64,000 bases of DNA from Kosakonia sacchari SP1. Lineage in GTDB: Bacteria > Pseudomonadota > Gammaproteobacteria > Enterobacterales > Enterobacteriaceae. Made by a program: the position numbers and the translations under genes. Positions 60,477-64,000 of this stretch are shown here, piece after piece. The notes beneath the pieces are model-generated. The model searched no databases and had not been told where the DNA came from. It saw only the letters and a list, made by a program, of their open reading frames with translations. How positions within the stretch are numbered: the first letter of the stretch is position 1; the number at the start of each line of letters is the position of its first letter. The stretch covers positions 2,170,001 through 2,234,000 of the forward strand of contig NZ_CP007215.2 of NCBI RefSeq assembly GCF_000300455.3, in the 5' to 3' direction.

Positions 60477-60881
60477 TTAAATTGCGGGCAATTGTACCCC
60501 GAATACACTCTCAGTGGCAGCATCGCTGCTTGTATGGAAAAGCATATCTTTGTAAAGAGGCGCTAAACCGTAGCGCGCGCGAGCACGATCGCAGGCTTCA
60601 TTGACCTTTCCCTCTTCGCCGGACATCGCAAATTCCCGGCATGGCGACGGCCTGTTCGCATAAATACTGCAGCTGGCCGACTCGCCTGGCGTACCTTGTA
60701 GCGCCGTGCAGCGGCTCTGCTTTTGGTTAGTTCCGCTCATACAGCGCAGAAAGGGGGTTAGCGGCTCGGTGAGGTGAGCCGGGACAGGGCCGCCAGCGTC
60801 ATCCGCTTCTGCCCAGTAGAAAGAGACTCGAAAATACGCACAACAGGCTCCGCACGACATGCACGGATTGATATCACTCAT
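60477..60881 (-). CDS. YkgJ-family cysteine cluster protein
   Basis: A 134-residue protein of the YkgJ/CxxCxxCC family, thought to bind zinc or iron. The N-terminal motif is [11 protein letters not shown] and the later part has [14 protein letters not shown]. Its function is unknown. It lies between yciC and ompW. In E. coli the yciEFG genes occupy this stretch instead. Confidence 0.88.
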   Translation of the reverse strand: MSDINPCMSCGACCAYFRVSFYWAEADDAGGPVPAHLTEPLTPFLRCMSGTNQKQSRCTALQGTPGESASCSIYANRPSPCREFAMSGEEGKVNEACDRARARYGLAPLYKDMLFHTSSDAATESVFGVQLPAI

Positions 60882-61084
60882 AGCGCACCTGCATTTAACG
60901 ACGCATCAACATAAATTGTCAGGCCAATAAATTATCGCTGCCGAAGAAGGCGCACAAGATGGGCGAACAGATATTTTTTTAACCACCCCACAAAGCGAAA
61001 ATTGATTTAAATACAAAAGTTAATGAGTGTAGCGAGTAGTGAAAATTAACCCAGATCAATGAATGTTAAATTACGGGGTCAAGT

Positions 61085-61103
61085 GTGATCTGTGTTGGAT
61101 CAC
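61085..61103 (+). promoter_or_regulatory. Inverted repeat in the ompW promoter region
   Basis: GTGATC (61085-61090) and GATCAC (61098-61103) around 7 bases, preceded by AAGT and followed by TTTG. The half-sites resemble CRP half-sites, but the spacing is too wide for CRP. It lies 60 bases before ompW in the 281-base gap, which otherwise holds FNR-like half-sites (such as TTGATTTAAATAC near 61001). E. coli ompW is controlled by FNR and CRP. Confidence 0.45.
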
Positions 61104-61162
61104 TTTGTACTCAGTTATAGGTATATTCACGGCGCGATAAAAACCTTAAACATGGAGTGGAT

Positions 61163-61798
61163 ATGAAGAAGTTAGCCGTGGCAGCATTGATCCTGAGTAG
61201 TCTTTCTACAGGTGTATACGCGCATGAAGCTGGCGAGTTTTTCATTCGAGCCGGTTCCGCGACGGTACGTCCGACGGAAGGTTCAGATAACGTTTTAGGC
61301 GCTCTGGGCAGTTTTAATGTCAGCAATAACACCCAACTGGGTGTGACGATGAGCTGGATGGCGACCGACAATATCGGCGTTGAATTACTGGCCGCGACGC
61401 CGTTTCGTCACCGCGTTGGCACCGGTCCAACCGGCGACATCGCCACTGTGCACCACCTGCCGCCGACATTAATGGCGCAGTGGTATTTCGGTGATTCACA
61501 GAGCAAACTGCGCCCGTACCTTGGGGCAGGGGTAAACTACACCACTTTCTTTGATGAGAAATTTAACGATACCGGGAAAGAAGCCGGGCTGTCGGATTTG
61601 AGCCTGAAAGACTCCTGGGGCGTGGCAGGGCAAGCCGGTGTGGATTACTTAATCAACCGCAACTGGCTGATTAACATGTCCGTATGGTGGATGGATATCG
61701 ATACGGATGTGCGTTTTAAAGCGAATGGTGAGCAACAAAGCGTACATACTCGCCTGGATCCGTGGGTGTTTATGTTCTCTGCTGGCTACCGTTTTTAA
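61163..61798 (+). CDS. ompW: Outer membrane protein OmpW
   Basis: An 8-stranded outer-membrane beta-barrel, 211 residues (E. coli 212). The signal peptide is cut after Ala20 (VYA before HEAGEFF). Conserved strands include TLMAQWYFGDSQSKLRPYLG, and the protein ends with the C-terminal Phe needed for barrel insertion (FSAGYRF). It is a hydrophobic channel and colicin S4 receptor, tied to the shift between aerobic and anaerobic growth. The ATG at 61163 follows ATGGAGTGG. Confidence 0.97.
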   Translation: MKKLAVAALILSSLSTGVYAHEAGEFFIRAGSATVRPTEGSDNVLGALGSFNVSNNTQLGVTMSWMATDNIGVELLAATPFRHRVGTGPTGDIATVHHLPPTLMAQWYFGDSQSKLRPYLGAGVNYTTFFDEKFNDTGKEAGLSDLSLKDSWGVAGQAGVDYLINRNWLINMSVWWMDIDTDVRFKANGEQQSVHTRLDPWVFMFSAGYRF

Positions 61799-61805
61799 GC
61801 GTATT

Positions 61806-61838
61806 GTGGAAACTGGTTTATCGATAACCAGTTTCCAC
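61806..61838 (+). terminator. Hairpin after ompW
   Basis: GTGGAAACTGGTT (61806-61818) and AACCAGTTTCCAC (61826-61838) form a perfect 13-base stem eight bases after the stop. There is no full T run, so it is either a weak terminator or a transcript-end stabiliser. Nothing else is seen up to 62098. Confidence 0.65.
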
Positions 61839-62098
61839 GCATTTCTGCACCACATCACCATGCGGGTATCTTTCAGCGTATTAAACCGTTTTCTAACACC
61901 CTCGCGCTGCGCACATCAGACACAGAGACACTGTAAGCAGCGGTTAAACTCTCATTTGTTCAGACACAATGTAGCGCAACAGAAGGCGAAATGACGTATT
62001 ACGAATGCCAACGTCTGACTTTCTTTCGCGTAGCTATGGCGCATTCACGACAAGCCCGCTGACACATTCAGCACCACAAACGAACGCCCCGAAATGCG

Positions 62099-63340
62099 CT
62101 ACTCACAATAGCGGCAGGTCATATATGCACCCGCAACGCAGAGCGTCAGCGGCACAAAAAAGCTGAAATCCATGCCGGTGAATTCCATCAGCAACACAAT
62201 GGCGGTGAGCGGCATTTGCATGGATGAGGCGAGAAAAGCCGCGCCGCCAGTCAGTGCGAATTCCGCCATACTGCCATCGGGGAAAAACTGTCCTACCAGC
62301 AGGAACATCAGCGCACCCAGCAGGGCGCCGATCGCCAGCCCGGGCGTGAGCAGACCTCCTTCGGCTCCGCTGCGTAGCACCATCCAGATACTTAGCACTT
62401 TTAACCCAATCAACATTGCCGCCAGCGGCAGCGTAACGTCTCCGCCGAAACTCAGCTGTACCGGACCGCGCCCGTTGCCTGGTAATTGCGGAAACCAGAT
62501 AGCGAGCAAGCCGAGGCAGGCAAAAGCGATAAAGCAGAAGACCGGCATCTGCCAGTTGCTTTTCACCTGCGCCCGTGCATTTTTGGTCATCCGCCGGAAC
62601 AGACTGGCAGCATAGCCGAATAACGGACCGGATAAGGTTGCCCAGATAATCAAAGAGAGGGGCGCTGCGGGAGCAGTAAAGAGATACTGCCGCTCGTTGC
62701 CCAGCACCAGCGATGTCACGAACGCGGCGAGGGCGGAGGTGACAATGGCGGCAATGACCGCATCCCAACTGATCGTGACCAGCAGTACCTCAAGGGTAAA
62801 AATCGCGCCCGCCAGCGGGACATTATACACCGCCGCCAGCCCGGCACCGGCGCCGCAGGCGATCACCAGTCGGGTTTCTTGTACATTTAAGCCGATATGC
62901 CTTGCGATCCCACCGCCAAACAGGGCACCAACTTCACGCGGTGCGCTTTCACGCCCTAGCGGCGAGCCCATCGCCACGGTAACAACTTGCAAGAGCGCAT
63001 GAGTTATGGTGGTGAAAGCAGGCATCGGGCGTTGAACATCTTTGAGCGCAGCGCCAACACTGACGCGTTTTTTTGCATAGTGTGCCAGGAGCCACCAGCC
63101 CCAGCCAGCCACCACACCTGCAGCAGCAAGAGAAGCAAAACGGCGCAGGGCGCTGGCATCCGTTACGCCCTGCAGGAACGGCGCGCCGCCAATCAGCGAT
63201 TGCTGGCTATAACCAAAAGCGAGGTGCTGGATGGCATGAAGGAGAAGGGCAATCAACATGCCAGCCGCACCGGAAAGTAGCCCGGTCAGCAGCAGGGCCA
63301 GCCAGCGACGTTGCCAGCAGGAATCAGGGATCTCACGCAT
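62099..63340 (-). CDS. ClC-family chloride channel/transporter
   Basis: A 413-residue (ATG 63340) inner-membrane protein of the ClC family with many spans. The gating-Glu motif appears as GSPLGRESAPREVGALFGGG, where Glu is kept but the usual Gly after it is Ser. The helix GAGAGLAAVYNVPLAGAIFT and the later GAEGGLLTPGLAIGALLGA are typical. The position of the inner proton Glu of ClC-ec1 appears to be Val (FTLEVLL). The frame opens earlier (63493) but without support; the ribosome binding site for 63340 is weak. It is not in E. coli at this place. It is neither ClcA nor ClcB by pattern. Confidence 0.88.
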   Translation of the reverse strand: MREIPDSCWQRRWLALLLTGLLSGAAGMLIALLLHAIQHLAFGYSQQSLIGGAPFLQGVTDASALRRFASLAAAGVVAGWGWWLLAHYAKKRVSVGAALKDVQRPMPAFTTITHALLQVVTVAMGSPLGRESAPREVGALFGGGIARHIGLNVQETRLVIACGAGAGLAAVYNVPLAGAIFTLEVLLVTISWDAVIAAIVTSALAAFVTSLVLGNERQYLFTAPAAPLSLIIWATLSGPLFGYAASLFRRMTKNARAQVKSNWQMPVFCFIAFACLGLLAIWFPQLPGNGRGPVQLSFGGDVTLPLAAMLIGLKVLSIWMVLRSGAEGGLLTPGLAIGALLGALMFLLVGQFFPDGSMAEFALTGGAAFLASSMQMPLTAIVLLMEFTGMDFSFFVPLTLCVAGAYMTCRYCE

Positions 63341-63473
63341 GTTGTTTTTATCGGTCTCATAATTTTTAGGATTATTATTCCACAGAAAATATGAACCTTT
63401 TAACAATGCGTCAGGAAAAATGTGCGGATAAACAGGAAAGTACACCGCCTGAATCAACAGGCGGTGCGGGAGG

Positions 63474-64000
63474 TTAACGCGGCAAAGTAGCACCTTTCAG
63501 GCTCTGCACAAAGGCTTTCAGTTCAGCCAGCATAGCCGTTGGGTTGGTGAGGTTTTTCTCAATGATTTTCACAATCGCGGAACCGGAAATCGCGCCGGCG
63601 GCACCTGCTTCTACGGCAGCGCTCACCTGCTCCGGTGCGGAAATACCGAAACCCTGCAGCGCAGGCGCAGCGTGATACTCGGTAAGTTTTTCCACCAGAT
63701 GGTGCAGAGGCAGCGCCGCACGGTTTTCCGCGCCCGTTACCCGGCGCGCGAAAGCAGGTAGGTGTATCCCCGGCCATAAGAGGCAATCTGGCGCAGCAGA
63801 TCGTCGTCCGCGTTTGGCGGGCAGATAAAGATGGGCGCGATATTATGGCGCAAAGCCGCCTGGCGGAATGGCGCGGACTCTTCAATCGGCACATCCGCGA
63901 CCAGCACAGAATCGACGCCGACTTTTGCGCACTGGGCATAGAATTCGTCAATTCCCCGGCTGAAAACCAGGTTGGCGTACATCAGCAAGCCAATGGGGAT
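63474..64000 (-). pseudogene. trpA: Tryptophan synthase alpha chain, frameshifted (5' end outside window)
   Basis: TrpA cleaves indole-glycerol phosphate to indole and glyceraldehyde 3-phosphate. The part in view covers about the last 175 residues. From 64000 the frame gives [20 protein letters not shown] and later [12 protein letters not shown], then meets TAA. The next frame resumes [20 protein letters not shown] and ends at 63474. One extra G in the run at 63740-63742 (CCC on the plus strand) would join them into the normal product. The rest is intact, so this is a recent mutation or a base-calling error. Confidence 0.9.

Overview
The window is chromosomal DNA from a gammaproteobacterium of the family Enterobacteriaceae. 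Gene order matches the E. coli/Klebsiella/Enterobacter backbone between ychF and trpA almost gene for gene: pth-ychF, ychH, dauA, prs-ispE-lolB, hemA-prfA-prmC-sirB2-sirB1-kdsA, cha, ychN, ychO, narLX-narK-narGHJI, tyrosine tRNAs, purU, ychJ, rssAB, galU, hns, tdk, adhE, ychE, oppABCDF, yciU-cls, yciY, yciI, tonB, yciA-yciB-yciC, ompW, trpA. Protein lengths and motifs are close to E. coli. The accessory genes suggest an environmental or plant-associated genus near Enterobacter or Kosakonia, but the genus cannot be fixed from sequence alone.

Layout: 1-2.5 kb holds a small stress or light-type cluster (DUF523/DUF1722 protein running off the left edge, an MlrA/BluR-like MerR regulator, divergent Blc lipocalin). 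2.6-16 kb is core housekeeping (translation GTPase-like ATPase, tRNA recycling, PRPP, isoprenoid, lipoprotein, haem and KDO synthesis), interrupted by a TipA-type MerR regulator with its own 19-bp-spacer promoter. 16-23.5 kb holds the cha genes plus accessory DUF1883, chemoreceptor and PEBP genes and the inverse-autotransporter-like YchO. 23.4-34.6 kb is the complete nitrate sensing, transport and respiration module, with FNR, NarL and IHF sites placed as in E. coli. 34.6-37.1 kb holds an inserted EamA exporter/Lrp regulator pair and then a tyrosine tRNA operon full of repeats. 37.1-56 kb is core again (purU, RpoS-control rssAB, galU, hns, tdk, adhE, opp, cls). 56-64 kb has a frameshifted LysE exporter, an SMR transporter, tonB, envelope genes, ompW, a ClC protein and the 3' part of a frameshifted trpA.

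The most unusual part is the tRNA-Tyr operon (36129-37065, minus strand). It has two intact tRNAs and one promoter-proximal tRNA with a GCA anticodon whose 3' end has been replaced. It also has four copies of a highly structured repeat, two of which end in an exact copy of the tRNA 3' end including CCA. A sigma-28-like promoter sits inside a perfect inverted repeat in front of the chemoreceptor gene. Two genes, the LysE homologue and trpA, each carry an apparent one-base loss in a short G run. This may be sequencing error rather than biology.
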